Below the pieces are notes generated by a model, which had not been told where the DNA came from, ran no database searches, and worked only from the letters and a program-made list of their open reading frames with translations. The translations under genes were made by a program, and so were the position numbers. From JABCPE02 sp963530295 (GTDB lineage Bacteria; Bacteroidota; Bacteroidia; Flavobacteriales; Weeksellaceae), in assembly GCA_963530295.1 (NCBI GenBank), contig CAUSCF010000008.1, positions 1-64,000 on the forward strand: a DNA stretch of 64,000 nucleotides. The letters are read 5' to 3'. Position 1 is the first letter of the stretch. Every line of letters starts with the position of its first letter. This document shows, one piece after another, positions 37,701 to 45,698 of this stretch.

Positions 37701-40700
37701 GCCTTAATTTCAAAATGATGGTCATCAAGGAATTCTTTCATTTTTTTATTGGAAACATTGGCTTCTAGAAAAACTTCTTTTCCTAATACCACAGAATCAG
37801 ATACTATATCAGAAGGTTTTGGATTCAGACTCAGTATCCCATTCACCACCTTGTAGCGTTTACGCGCTACTACTTTTCCTTCCTGCTTTGCTGTTAGAAG
37901 GATATCTCCACTGGTTGGTGGGGTTCCTGGAGCAGGAGTAGGTGTTGGTGAAGTAGGAGGAGTAGCAGAATATAGATGAATCCTTAGCTTTCCTTTTTGT
38001 GAAGGCATCATATAGCGTGGAGTATATAAGTTATCAAGCTTCTCATAAATTTTAAAGTCAGCATTAATAGGATGGCTTACCCTTCTCCCCTCACCATCTA
38101 TATATTCTATACTAGGTCTAAAGTCTATATTTCTCCAGTTAATTTCTGTTTCACTTTCTATTTCTACTTTCAGTGCTTCAGCCTGCTGGAAACTGCCCAG
38201 CGGGATTAAAGACGAATCATAGGTAGCGGCAGCTTCACTGAAATACTGCTCATGAACAAGAGTTTTACTGCCATGAGTAAGGTCTATCTTATAAAATTTT
38301 AATTTAATACCATCTGTAGTAGCCCCTTTTACAAAGTTACCTCTTAATGTAGGACGAGTATCGCTTGGAAAAGCATACATCTGCTCAGAAGAAAAGAGAA
38401 TATCCTCTATGGTATATTTCTTTAAATCAAGGCTGTTTTCATCCTGTGCTGCAGCAAGAGAAGTATAAGTAATCTCTGGTTTCCAAAAAGTTTTATCATA
38501 GTTTCCATCTTCCTTAGAGCTTACTCTGAAGTAAAGCACATCTCCTTTCTGTACATTGAGTTCTTCGGTTTTGGATTTCAAGGCATAATCATCAGCAGTA
38601 ATATCTTCCTGCCAAACAAGATTTCCTTTATGCTGAAAATAAAGCTTTACCCCATCTGCTTTTGGAGTGCCATCATTTTTTGTATACTCAGCTCTTTTAG
38701 GAGATAAATCTTCTATCAATTTGTAGGTATGGGAAATGGAAATTCTTCCTGCCACTGGAGCTTTCCAGGTTCTTACCACATCATGAAGCGGATTGTTTCT
38801 TTCCAATTCCTCTCGGGTAATTCCCGTGGTTCCTGAGATACTAAGGGTTCCTGTGTTGAGAATAGGAGAAGGCGTACCTGTACTACTTGGTGAGAATGTT
38901 GGTATTCCATTTACCAGACGGTTATAGTATATCGTTCCTCTATTGGCAAAATCTACCAGCCCATCTCCATTGAAGTCCATGAAATAACTTTCAGTGATAT
39001 TCTTAGAGACCTGTTTGTTATAGCCAATAGGAAAACCTACTTTATTGTTAAGATTAACCATTAAGTCTACTCCAAAATTATAGGAATTAGATTTTGTTCT
39101 TCCTAAACTAGAGAGATTAATAGGAATTTTGGGACCAAAACCTTCTGTTCCTAAAGCGATAAGGTTTTTTCTATAGTAAACACTGCTACCATCAATATAA
39201 ATTTTATCAGGAAGGTTATCTCCATCTATATCCTGAAAGAGAACTTTAGAATGAGTGCTTCCCCAGTTGCTTCCACCACCGCCTCCTATGGTGCTGTTAT
39301 TAAATCTGCCTATTCCTGTAATTCCTACTCCCACTCGGAAGTTTACCCCTCCACTCTCGGAGTTAGAAGTTCCTACCAATGTAGGTTTACCAGAAAAACC
39401 ATCTATTCCTAGAATAGTATAGGCAATGTTATCAGATGGAACCTGCCAAGTTTTAAAAGCTCCAAAAGGAATATAATTGCCATTACTGTCATGGACATCA
39501 TCATAATAATCCATTTTGTTAGTATAGAAAAGCTGTCCTTCGGCATCATAACTGCGGATTTCTTTCAGTAATGTTTTTTTGAAGGCGCCCTCTCTGTAGA
39601 CCAGCTCATAAGAGCGAACCATTTGTCCAGAGTACTTTATTTCTATTTTTCGAAGAAGCCTGTCGTGCTGTTGTTTAAAACCAAGCCTTGCAGAAATTTG
39701 AACATCATTTCTTAGGTTTTCTCCCAAGTCTTTGTCTGTAATAAAATGTACAGAGTAAGCTCCTTTGGTGTTGTTTTTTCCAGTATAATAAATACTTTTA
39801 GGGTAGAGTGCCCCACCATCTTTTACATATTCATAGTGGATACTGTTTCCTTTCAGGTCTTTCTGAGAAGAAATCGCCCAGTGCCCTATATTACCCTGAG
39901 GATCTGCAAGCACAGAAGAAGCAGCTATACTGTTTTCATCTCCCCCATAGTAAAAAGTAACCCCGCTTTTAGATTTTACCATCCAATGATAATTATTAGG
40001 ATGGTTTCCTTTTCTAATGATTTGGTTAAAGCCCCCTTCCCTTCTTGGGTAAAAACGCTTGTTTGTAGTTCTGTTTTCCCACTCATTTCTGTGGGTATTA
40101 GGTAGAAGTTCTTCTCCTGATAAAATATAAGATTCCGTCTCATATTGAGCATCATAACGAGGTGCTCCCCAACGGGTATCAATACTTAGAGAAGGAAGAG
40201 TTAAATTCCATCCTGTTCCCAGCCAGCTTTGGCCGCCATCACTGCTGTATTGTATACTCAGCCCTGGCTGCATACCCGCTCTTCCAGCTGGAAGATCTAT
40301 AGAAAAAGAGGTTGAAGCCGAGCCGTCAGGACTTGCTGAAGGTGGAGAAACTGACTGAACTCCAACAAAAGGGCTTGCAGCTTTGAGTCCACTGATGCTG
40401 GTAGGAGTAAAACCTGAAGTATCGGGACTTTCAGGAAGTTTGATAATTCCCGCAATAAAGTCTGAAGATTCCTTAGTTTTCCCGCTGACACTCTCTGCTA
40501 AATGAGATTTTACTTCTGACTGTGGAAGTTTCTGCCATAGCTTTTTAGCTCTGTCGTAGAAGAAAATGGAAATGTCTTTTTCAGTATATCCTTCTGGGAT
40601 TTTAGTTTTGTCATAAGCAATTTCAATAGAAATTTCCTTTTCAAATAAAATTCCCCCAGGCCGCATACGATAACCCTCCGCATTTTTTGTTAGATTAATT

Positions 40701-41005
40701 ATGTTGCTTCCTAGAGCAGGAAGATTTCTTTTATTTAGGGCAGAAACAGATACTCTTAGTGCCTTAGAGACACTTCCTTCTGGAAATTCAGCCCAAAATC
40801 CCTTCTGACTGATGACCGCTGCAGAGGAAGGAGTAAGAAGCTTTCCAGATAAATTAGGATGTTCTTCTGTAGTATCAGGTTTATTTTTGTTTTCTATTTC
40901 TTTAGTGCTGAAAAAGTCTAAATGCCTTGAAACATAGGTTACAGCTCCCAAGCTGGCACTTATCCCTAAAAATAAAAATATATTATAGAAGTATTTTTTT
41001 CTCAT
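31781..41005 (-). CDS. SpvB/TcdB/RHS-repeat polymorphic toxin (Tc BC-fusion type)
   Basis: This protein of about 3074 residues starts with a membrane anchor or signal segment. An SpvB/TcaC N-terminal domain (FSIDLPAGRAGMQPGLSIQY, LGTGWNL) follows. Six FG-GAP/VCBS-type calcium loops (such as DIDGDNLPDK, DFNGDGLVDF and DVDGDGNLDY) lie in a TcdB-like middle. Then come many YD/RHS repeats and the core ending YIDPNGKQ (at about 32420). The last about 212 residues are the variable toxin, with GHTTVGYYG and a VCEGVYC cysteine pair. Tc B/C proteins form a hollow shell around a cleaved toxin. ATG 41005 is chosen because an upstream TTG would overlap the preceding gene's stop. G+C is about 53-62 percent in sampled lines at 32.8-34.3 kb but near 33 percent in the toxin end. 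Confidence 0.88.
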   Translation of the reverse strand: MRKKYFYNIFLFLGISASLGAVTYVSRHLDFFSTKEIENKNKPDTTEEHPNLSGKLLTPSSAAVISQKGFWAEFPEGSVSKALRVSVSALNKRNLPALGSNIINLTKNAEGYRMRPGGILFEKEISIEIAYDKTKIPEGYTEKDISIFFYDRAKKLWQKLPQSEVKSHLAESVSGKTKESSDFIAGIIKLPESPDTSGFTPTSISGLKAASPFVGVQSVSPPSASPDGSASTSFSIDLPAGRAGMQPGLSIQYSSDGGQSWLGTGWNLTLPSLSIDTRWGAPRYDAQYETESYILSGEELLPNTHRNEWENRTTNKRFYPRREGGFNQIIRKGNHPNNYHWMVKSKSGVTFYYGGDENSIAASSVLADPQGNIGHWAISSQKDLKGNSIHYEYVKDGGALYPKSIYYTGKNNTKGAYSVHFITDKDLGENLRNDVQISARLGFKQQHDRLLRKIEIKYSGQMVRSYELVYREGAFKKTLLKEIRSYDAEGQLFYTNKMDYYDDVHDSNGNYIPFGAFKTWQVPSDNIAYTILGIDGFSGKPTLVGTSNSESGGVNFRVGVGITGIGRFNNSTIGGGGGSNWGSTHSKVLFQDIDGDNLPDKIYIDGSSVYYRKNLIALGTEGFGPKIPINLSSLGRTKSNSYNFGVDLMVNLNNKVGFPIGYNKQVSKNITESYFMDFNGDGLVDFANRGTIYYNRLVNGIPTFSPSSTGTPSPILNTGTLSISGTTGITREELERNNPLHDVVRTWKAPVAGRISISHTYKLIEDLSPKRAEYTKNDGTPKADGVKLYFQHKGNLVWQEDITADDYALKSKTEELNVQKGDVLYFRVSSKEDGNYDKTFWKPEITYTSLAAAQDENSLDLKKYTIEDILFSSEQMYAFPSDTRPTLRGNFVKGATTDGIKLKFYKIDLTHGSKTLVHEQYFSEAAATYDSSLIPLGSFQQAEALKVEIESETEINWRNIDFRPSIEYIDGEGRRVSHPINADFKIYEKLDNLYTPRYMMPSQKGKLRIHLYSATPPTSPTPTPAPGTPPTSGDILLTAKQEGKVVARKRYKVVNGILSLNPKPSDIVSDSVVLGKEVFLEANVSNKKMKEFLDDHHFEIKAQIKDSIRLAKTDPRYTPTHRHHIATSIQQHRDYGVYIPFEEPHSEVKFGKAFRGWGSFVLNGTKASSTIDQSLLVENYGNYDSSNPPNVDPSQHDGSIARPEMEASNHYFIRTKGNTPISRFTGLEDDIYISREEFSPSRLGENDIIQYLDTSLPVLSGGSGRALNMVNEGRSEVFSIGANFGGGSVGIGGSRGSGDTYIKETMADFNGDRFPDFVRGGFVQYTTPRGGISAQAAEIGDFTHSKTSNQGGSINGTYAHPLAKSSASKNTEKSTQQQQNTATQGTQDADKAKATLGLSGGISSGEDYAEHTYTDINGDGLADRVTSSYVSYNTGYGFWSPEPWNFGELNKGESTDTSGGPSLGFSRQSGSFTGGYSYGKSITDMKTQLMDMTGDGLADKVIYQDNGTLVYPNLGNRWDTTPLFIPRTAGRPVGRNVSISHGGGVNLSFGFNIPVIFIRLSFTGGGSYGTNTNRVEATFLDVDGDGNLDYVLSEDENDLRVAYSNIRRTNMLKRVETATGSWFEIDYERKMPTYENPNSQWVLKEVKVFDGYTGDGEDYAISRFEYNKPYYDRRERSFYGYGEVKQMQINPQDGTVLRTSVQEYYNEDFFRKSQLKKSTTFDKNGAKLSESSVTYHIADAQSGAVIPSNQLSLPQMDTKSVFIAPKEERERVYEQSDYLEKKTEKHYDQVGNIVKYIDHGAGKPSDKIEADIRYYESATPYFGGIAQSIIVKDANGEVRKREADIHPQTAEVIKIRQFSGVGIYTETQLSYDEYGNLVQVTGAENEKGQRSQLSYQYNPETHSHITKIKDHFGYENTMEYDYRFGVPVKTTDRNGESMLYTLDAKGRTISILGPKEAKAGKPYTIRYEYPNLNQSRPAGQLPYALTRNYDPEHNRDIETYTYADGLGRAVQVKKTASIFRGRGLADEEKHIISGKQIYDALGRVVETYYPFTASVQSQLVPAPSSSISPTKTLYDEKDRPVEQILPDGSSVKTAYKITHHKGENTLHTTQTDALNRQSHTYTDAQGRALTQVQPDGTETHFEYSAIGELTKVTDAQGHQTLSEYDLLGRRTKLVHPDAGTTILVYDKAGNLIKRQTSQIRGEMPDGYITYHYDYNRLQEIKYPKYPENSVRYHYGAQSEQAGRRGRLWLVEDASGGTEYFYGDMGEVTKEIRSLRIKPVEVQTYVTQYEYDSWNRIQKLVYPDGERLDFGYNIAGNLTSLKGYKAPEGTAPSEEHAYTYLKQQGYDEFEQKVYRLYGNDTETRYHYDPVMRRLEQLKAESLAPAGGGGSFLIQNNRYAYDLVGNILKVENQLPIIRNALGGASSYEYQYDNLNRLTLAKGNYTGELTSASYELKMSYNNLNSITKKELNHLSGGVQKGYTLDYSYNNPAHPHAPSEIMEMGKPKARTYQYDGNGNPVYYEESKSFRSMVWDEENRLRGINDNGKLHLYTYDHTGERAVKSSGESSTVVTNGLTSAVITHMDDYTAYVNPYFVVQKGKFTKHYFEGSSRIVSKLGEGTFVHKNTGIMAGGIDYIRQNAQMQEARDNYIRGLKVPPGPPTQHGIYASPEWTGQPYPSLGWQNIRQDQEPPEGWPRPPKFNEPGDVPGPPVQYGDPITPQTVKAGYGFVPNGIREKNLYFYHPDHLGSSSYITDREGRITQHTEYIAFGEVLFEEHSTSKTMPYLFNGKELDSETNLTYFGARYLDMKTSLWLNTDPLSGYNPIQETEHYIDGQHNGGIYNPMNMATYSYTYNNPIIYIDPNGKQTLSPDVYNVAFIYYVSGGTGHTTVGYYGKYDKNKGVLYVSLSGNETEPQRRRGSDGVHYRGNDEAKIIKAYLDSGDKVKRYHYKLKDKILKNLAETLEAEARNPGSVCEGVYCTFQAKDAIRQAVEGVEGVNVKKAVDKIIPYSIPSDLSNDEILETGSIKYDVFEKDKSSGKYYKTTHTWDPRNVGKNKLERWLGKDGWSSKKVEIKFEDK

Positions 41006-41015
41006 GTTGATACAA

Positions 41016-43001
41016 TTAATGAACAATAAGTTTTAAGCTGTTTTCTCCCAATAGTGTTTTAATATGGATGATATATACCCCTGAAACACCAATATTTCCA
41101 TGATATTCATACTGAGATAGATTATAGAAATTCTGTGACTGCATGAGCCTTCCCTCCATAGTATAAATACTGACCTGTCCGCTGGTAGTTTTAGGGAACG
41201 CTGCCTGAAGCGTAAATTTTCCTCCTGGAGCAGGATTAGGATAGAGCAGAATCTGCGAATCCGCAATTTCATTTTCTACATAAGTCTTGAATTTAGAAAC
41301 AGATTTGCAGCCATGTTCGTTTTTGATTCTAAGCTCATAGTCACCTGCCTGGCTGAGGAGATAATTTTTGTTTTCTGAAACTAGACGACCGTTCTGGTAC
41401 CACTGATAGGCATAGCTTCCTTTAGGCAAGCTTTCTTCTGGAGACAACAGCAGTGGTTTTTTAGCGATGATATATTCTGAATTGAGTTTAGGCAGCGGAG
41501 CATCTCCGTCAGAGAGATAAAAGCTATCCTTATAAGTCCTTCCATAGGCATCAGAAATGTTGTATAAATACTTTCCTGAAGAAAGGCGCAGAGCCTTTTG
41601 ATTAAGTTCTTCAGAACTTAAGTTCATACTTTGCTGATAGGAAGGAGTTTCTTCTCTATGAAGGGTTACATGATAAGGAGCCTGTCCACCCACAATATTA
41701 AATCTCACTTTTCCAGAGAGACTTTCCCTGCATTTGGAGGCTTCTATATCTAGATGAGAAAACATCTCTGGTGCCATCCAGATACTATAAGCAGTCTGTC
41801 CACTGGCGGAATCTTCCCAATTACTAAAAATAAATGGCTTTTGGGAGGAAACTTTTCCTAATTTATGATACTTTGTTGAAGTAGGATGAAATAATCGCTC
41901 CTTAGAAGAATCTGTGACCAGCCAATAGTAATCATTTTTCTCACTAGACTTTGCTTCTTCATCACTTGAAAGAGGAGGCAGGACTCTAGGGTCAGCCTTC
42001 CAATGCAGTTCTACATCAGAATGTTTATGATAATCCATTAACCAGACTCTGGAGAGTCCTCTGGGCTGACCTTCTTTTTGTTTTTTTAGTTCTAATTCTT
42101 TACCATTATCACTCCAGAAAACAAAATAACCATCTGGAATTTCCTTGTCATTTTTTGCAGTGAGCCCTACCGTAATCATCTGCTCATCATTAGAATTTCT
42201 GCTGGCCATCTGGGAGATTTCTCCCTCTTTATCTTTTCCTACAGCAGTAATATTTTGATTAAATTCCTTATGTTCAGTATAATCCCATATTTTCTCTCCT
42301 CTACTGTTATAGTAATTTTTATATTCTGTCTGGCTGAGAGAAACACCATATTTAATGGATAAATAAGATGCTACCTTCTGCATTTCCATAGGGGAAAGCA
42401 CTCGGTCATAAAGTAAAATTTCTCCAATATATCCAGAAAATTCTTCAAGTGGCAGATGAGCTATTTTACCTGCTAAATGAAGTTCGTACTGAGAAGATTT
42501 ATTTGGGGTATTATTTTCCTTGGGCTCTAGATTTTTATAATGCTGGTAATAATGAATTTTTACCTTGTCTCTATTATTTCCCTGCGGATAGCTGCTGTAC
42601 ATGGTTTTTTCCATATCAGCAAAACGGCGGTTGGTAGCTACTAGTTTATACTGAGCAGCAGATGTATTTAAAAGAGACCATAAGGGGTGTTCTCCTTCGT
42701 TTTTTTCTCCTTTATAAACTACAAAAAGTGAGTAATGTTCTGCTGCAGATTTTTCTAAAGGCAGAGAAATTGTTTTTCCTTCTTTGATGTAAAAAACAGG
42801 ATTTCCATTGATGCTAAGCCCTTCTGCTTTATCAAAATGAATTTCCTGTCCTTTTATTTTTTCTTTTACCTGTGTTTTTCCTTTTTCATTTTCGGTTTTT
42901 ATCCAGTAGAGCGGAGTGGGAACTCCTGAAGGATATTTTTCTTGTGCATAAACCTTATAAAAGGAAAGTAAAACTCCTAGTGAAAAATAAAGTTTCCTCA
43001 T
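41016..43001 (-). CDS. Type IX-secreted surface protein with LamG-like domain
   Basis: This 661-residue protein has a signal peptide (ending KVYAQ). The N-terminal LamG/concanavalin-like region includes the pattern GYIGEILLYDRVLSPMEMQK (about residues 190-210). A middle beta domain and Ig-like segments follow. The C-terminal type A sorting domain has LLYPNPAPGGKFTL, then GVSGVYIIHIKT. The sorting domain marks export by the type IX system and surface attachment. It lies 10 bases upstream of the RHS giant, so it probably works with it at the cell surface, but the mechanism is unknown. Confidence 0.82.
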   Translation of the reverse strand: MRKLYFSLGVLLSFYKVYAQEKYPSGVPTPLYWIKTENEKGKTQVKEKIKGQEIHFDKAEGLSINGNPVFYIKEGKTISLPLEKSAAEHYSLFVVYKGEKNEGEHPLWSLLNTSAAQYKLVATNRRFADMEKTMYSSYPQGNNRDKVKIHYYQHYKNLEPKENNTPNKSSQYELHLAGKIAHLPLEEFSGYIGEILLYDRVLSPMEMQKVASYLSIKYGVSLSQTEYKNYYNSRGEKIWDYTEHKEFNQNITAVGKDKEGEISQMASRNSNDEQMITVGLTAKNDKEIPDGYFVFWSDNGKELELKKQKEGQPRGLSRVWLMDYHKHSDVELHWKADPRVLPPLSSDEEAKSSEKNDYYWLVTDSSKERLFHPTSTKYHKLGKVSSQKPFIFSNWEDSASGQTAYSIWMAPEMFSHLDIEASKCRESLSGKVRFNIVGGQAPYHVTLHREETPSYQQSMNLSSEELNQKALRLSSGKYLYNISDAYGRTYKDSFYLSDGDAPLPKLNSEYIIAKKPLLLSPEESLPKGSYAYQWYQNGRLVSENKNYLLSQAGDYELRIKNEHGCKSVSKFKTYVENEIADSQILLYPNPAPGGKFTLQAAFPKTTSGQVSIYTMEGRLMQSQNFYNLSQYEYHGNIGVSGVYIIHIKTLLGENSLKLIVH

Positions 43002-43015
43002 ATTTTTCGTATATT

Positions 43016-43750
43016 TTAAAAGTTATTGTATCCGTCAAAAGTAAAGCGATAACCGATATTGAGGAAAAAAGCATTGACCATGTTATTCTGCTCTCGGTAG
43101 CGGTGTCCATTCTGCTGAGTTTCCAAAGCATCTGATAGTCCTAAATGATAACGAATGCCTATATTCAACTTATTTTCAAATTCATAACCAACCCCCATTC
43201 CTAAATGAAAAAAATCTTTCCCTTCCAATGACTGTTTTAAAACATTCTGTACCACAGCATCAGGCTCAAAATAAACACCCGACCTTCTGGACATCTCTGA
43301 TCCGTTGGAACGGTATTCCAAAACATCTTTATCTAAATTAAAGTTAAAATAAGGACCTGCTCCTGCATAAAAACCTTCTGTAAAGTAAAACTTTACCATA
43401 AACCCTGCATTAAGGCTGTGATAAGGAAATTTAAGGGTATAGTTTAATCCGTTGGTGTCGGTATATTCAAGTTGTCCAGGCTGGTAGGAATAGTAGAGTT
43501 CAGGCTGAAAACTGATTCTCACTTCAGGATAGTACCAGTTTAAGAAAGCACCTGCTCCATAGCCAAATTTATAGGGTTCTTTTATGGTATAACCTGCATA
43601 CATATTATCAGGGATAAGTACCTTTTCAATATTGGTGATTTTAGAATACATTCCTCCTGCAAATACACCATAAGTAATTCTTCTTTCTGAACGCTGTCCA
43701 TATGCTGCTGAAGCAGAAATCAGCAACAACAAAAATCCTATTTTCTTCAT
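43016..43750 (-). CDS. Outer-membrane beta-barrel protein (PorT-like), second of a pair
   Basis: This 244-residue protein has a signal peptide (ASAAYGQ) and alternating amphipathic strands typical of the 8-10-stranded barrel family OMP_b-brl. It ends in an aromatic residue (NNF), as barrels do. It is a diverged paralogue of the next upstream gene, with the same early pattern (TYGVFAGGMYSKITNIEKVLI against TYGLKLGALHSRVTNLPEMLI). Both precede the type IX-secreted protein in one operon and may form its export or anchoring partner. Confidence 0.82.
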   Translation of the reverse strand: MKKIGFLLLLISASAAYGQRSERRITYGVFAGGMYSKITNIEKVLIPDNMYAGYTIKEPYKFGYGAGAFLNWYYPEVRISFQPELYYSYQPGQLEYTDTNGLNYTLKFPYHSLNAGFMVKFYFTEGFYAGAGPYFNFNLDKDVLEYRSNGSEMSRRSGVYFEPDAVVQNVLKQSLEGKDFFHLGMGVGYEFENKLNIGIRYHLGLSDALETQQNGHRYREQNNMVNAFFLNIGYRFTFDGYNNF

Positions 43751-43756
43751 TTCTTT

Positions 43757-44452
43757 TTACCAATTATGAAAACTATATCCTACAGAGAGACTTAGATAAG
43801 AGTTACGATTAGTGTTTTCCAAAAATTGAAAAGAAGTCACTCTATTTCCTATCATATCTCCCACACCAAGATAATATCTTAAATCAAAATGGAAATTATC
43901 CTCAAGTTCATATCCTAAGGAAAAGCTCAAATTAAAATCATCCTTCCCCACAATTCCTTCTCTATAGAACTGGCGAAAATTGGTATCATAGAGACCATTA
44001 CGCTCATTGGAGTTATAACTTATTGCATGTGGAGTAAGATTTTTAGAATAGAAAGCTCCTATGCCTATATTTAACCCTAAGAAAGGATATACCTTATAAA
44101 TTCCGCCAAGCATTAAATATGAATACCTAAGCCCTAGTTTGTAACTACTGCCTGTGGTTTCGTTGTTGTAGTTTACTTCTGCTCCTGAATAACGAAATAA
44201 TAGCTCAGGCTGAATAGCAACTCTGGAAGCAGGAAGTTTATAATTTAAAAAAAGACCGCCTTCAACTCCGAAAACGCCCTTACTTGTAATATCAAACAAT
44301 TGTCGATTGTTTTCCCTACCAATAAGCATCTCTGGAAGATTGGTAACACGGGAATGCAGAGCACCAAGTTTCAGACCATAGGTTAAATTATCTAAATACT
44401 GACCTTTGGATAGTCCAGAAATTAGCAATAACATTAAACCCAGTTTCTTCAT
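43757..44452 (-). CDS. Outer-membrane beta-barrel protein (PorT-like), first gene of the RHS operon
   Basis: This 231-residue protein has a signal peptide (ending LSKGQ) and barrel-type amphipathic strands, ending SVGYSFHNW with a terminal aromatic residue. It is a paralogue of the gene six bases downstream. It is the first gene of the operon controlled by the promoter at 44493-44523. Neighbouring genes suggest a role in surface display or secretion of the toxin complex. Confidence 0.82.
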   Translation of the reverse strand: MKKLGLMLLLISGLSKGQYLDNLTYGLKLGALHSRVTNLPEMLIGRENNRQLFDITSKGVFGVEGGLFLNYKLPASRVAIQPELLFRYSGAEVNYNNETTGSSYKLGLRYSYLMLGGIYKVYPFLGLNIGIGAFYSKNLTPHAISYNSNERNGLYDTNFRQFYREGIVGKDDFNLSFSLGYELEDNFHFDLRYYLGVGDMIGNRVTSFQFLENTNRNSYLSLSVGYSFHNW

Positions 44453-44492
44453 CTTCTATTTGAATATTTATTTAACAAAATTTTAACATTCG

Positions 44493-44523
44493 CAAATGTA
44501 TAGGCTTTTATATTTCTGTGCAA
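44493..44523 (-). promoter_or_regulatory. Consensus Bacteroidetes promoter of the RHS operon
   Basis: On the - strand TACATTTG (44500-44493) is a perfect match to TAnnTTTG, and TTG (44523-44521) lies exactly 20 bases upstream. Transcription would begin about 35-40 bases before the first barrel gene and could run through the giant RHS gene. A 14-base palindrome taactatatagtta at 44569-44582 lies upstream and could be an operator. Confidence 0.75.
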
Positions 44524-44585
44524 TATGATTTTTATCATGGTTTTCTTTTTTTTAAATAAAAAGCTACTTAACTATATAGTTACTA

Positions 44586-45086
44586 TTATTCCAAACTCCA
44601 TAATTTAAAATCATTCTTCTTGAATTTTTCCTCTTCTTCTTTATCTTTATTGAAAAATTCCAAAGTATCAGAAATGATTTTCTCTAAATTCTTTTCCCAA
44701 AACCAAAGGGGTATTTTAAAATAAAACTTTCCTCTTTCATTCTCTTCAATTTCTCCGAGGTCTTTGACCAAAGTTTTGGGAACAAAAGCCCAAGGATTAG
44801 TATTTATTTTTTTGAGTGAAGCAGTAAGGATTAGTTTGTAGGATTTTTCTAATTCTTCGTATTTATCTACATAGACAAATACGCACTCTTCCTCTTGTGG
44901 AGTTTTCAATTCTTCTATTTTGGTTTCCCAAGTTTCGGTGTCAATTTCTAAACCCTCATCTTTTTTTTCTGTTTTGGATTTGGGTAACCAAAATTCTACT
45001 TCTTTTTCTAATTCAGAAACAAAGACTTTGATGAGTGTAGCCCATTCTGTTTCTTTAACAATAGTGTAATTTTCAAAAGTTTTCAT
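44586..45086 (-). CDS. Hypothetical protein at the left end of the satellite-like element
   Basis: This 166-residue soluble protein is rich in E, K and W, with no signal or membrane segment and no recognised domain. It shows the pattern NPWAFVPKTLVKDLGEI and KIPLWFWEKNLEKII. It overlaps the upstream small gene by 14 bases and ends the leftward transcript of the element. Confidence 0.55.
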   Translation of the reverse strand: MKTFENYTIVKETEWATLIKVFVSELEKEVEFWLPKSKTEKKDEGLEIDTETWETKIEELKTPQEEECVFVYVDKYEELEKSYKLILTASLKKINTNPWAFVPKTLVKDLGEIEENERGKFYFKIPLWFWEKNLEKIISDTLEFFNKDKEEEEKFKKNDFKLWSLE

Positions 45087-45258
45087 CTTCTAAATCTTTT
45101 AATAGTTGTTTTTTAAGTAAATACTGCTGATGTAAAAACGCCCAATGTTCTTCAAATTTTGGGTCTTCCAGTTGCTTTTGTATAGTTTCCAAGATTTCTT
45201 CTAATTCCTCCTTTGTGGGTGGAAATAATTCTTCTGTAAATAGTTCTAATTCATTCAT
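45073..45258 (-). CDS. Small acidic hypothetical protein
   Basis: This 61-residue protein is strongly acidic and helical (TEELFPPTKEELEEILETIQ). It is coupled by a 14-base overlap to the following gene. Its size and charge resemble small phage or satellite accessory proteins, but there is no family evidence. Confidence 0.5.
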   Translation of the reverse strand: MNELELFTEELFPPTKEELEEILETIQKQLEDPKFEEHWAFLHQQYLLKKQLLKDLEDENF

Positions 45259-45268
45259 GATATTGATT

Positions 45269-45388
45269 TTAAATAAAAAATGGACTTGGAGGTATCATAA
45301 ATATAAACTCTAACTTTTTCAGAAAAAAGAGTATTAACAGTGTTAATATTAGGAAAATTACTATCAATTTAGGTTTAATTTTTTTCAT
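45269..45388 (-). CDS. Very small membrane protein (39 residues)
   Basis: An ATG at 45388 opens a 39-codon frame: a basic start (MKKIKPKL), one hydrophobic helix (IVIFLILTLLILFFL), then KKLEFIFMIPPSPFF and stop. It is in line with the leftward genes, 10 bases before the next start. A single-pass small membrane protein is plausible; codon composition gives no more support. Confidence 0.4.
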   Translation of the reverse strand: MKKIKPKLIVIFLILTLLILFFLKKLEFIFMIPPSPFFI

Positions 45389-45470
45389 AGCTTTTTGTTT
45401 TATTGTTCTAAACAGATCTAAATTCATTGACAACAGAGCAATTATTTTGAAATAAAAGGACTTAAGATTC

Positions 45471-45683
45471 TCATTTTAGAAGCTTATGATTTTTATAAAT
45501 TTTTATTAAAAAATTTATAGTCTTTGTAAGAATATAAGCTGAAGCTATTGCACAATAATAGCTCCATTCTTTATTTTGAGCTCCAAAATAGATAAGATAT
45601 ATCACTGCAAAAAGACTTATTCCAAACATTATTTTTTGTCGCTGAATGTCTTTGGAAAGATTTTGTTTATTTATATTTTTCAT
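45471..45683 (-). CDS. Small two-helix membrane protein
   Basis: This 70-residue protein has a charged N-terminus and two membrane segments (about residues 19-34 and 41-61), followed by a basic tail. It follows dnaB on the same strand after a 15-base gap. The function is unknown. Confidence 0.5.
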   Translation of the reverse strand: MKNINKQNLSKDIQRQKIMFGISLFAVIYLIYFGAQNKEWSYYCAIASAYILTKTINFLIKIYKNHKLLK

Positions 45684-45698
45684 ATTTTTTATTTTGGG

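Noticed and set aside
44569..44582. Terminal inverted repeat or att site of the satellite element
   Set aside because: The 14-base palindrome has no partner at the right end near 51550.
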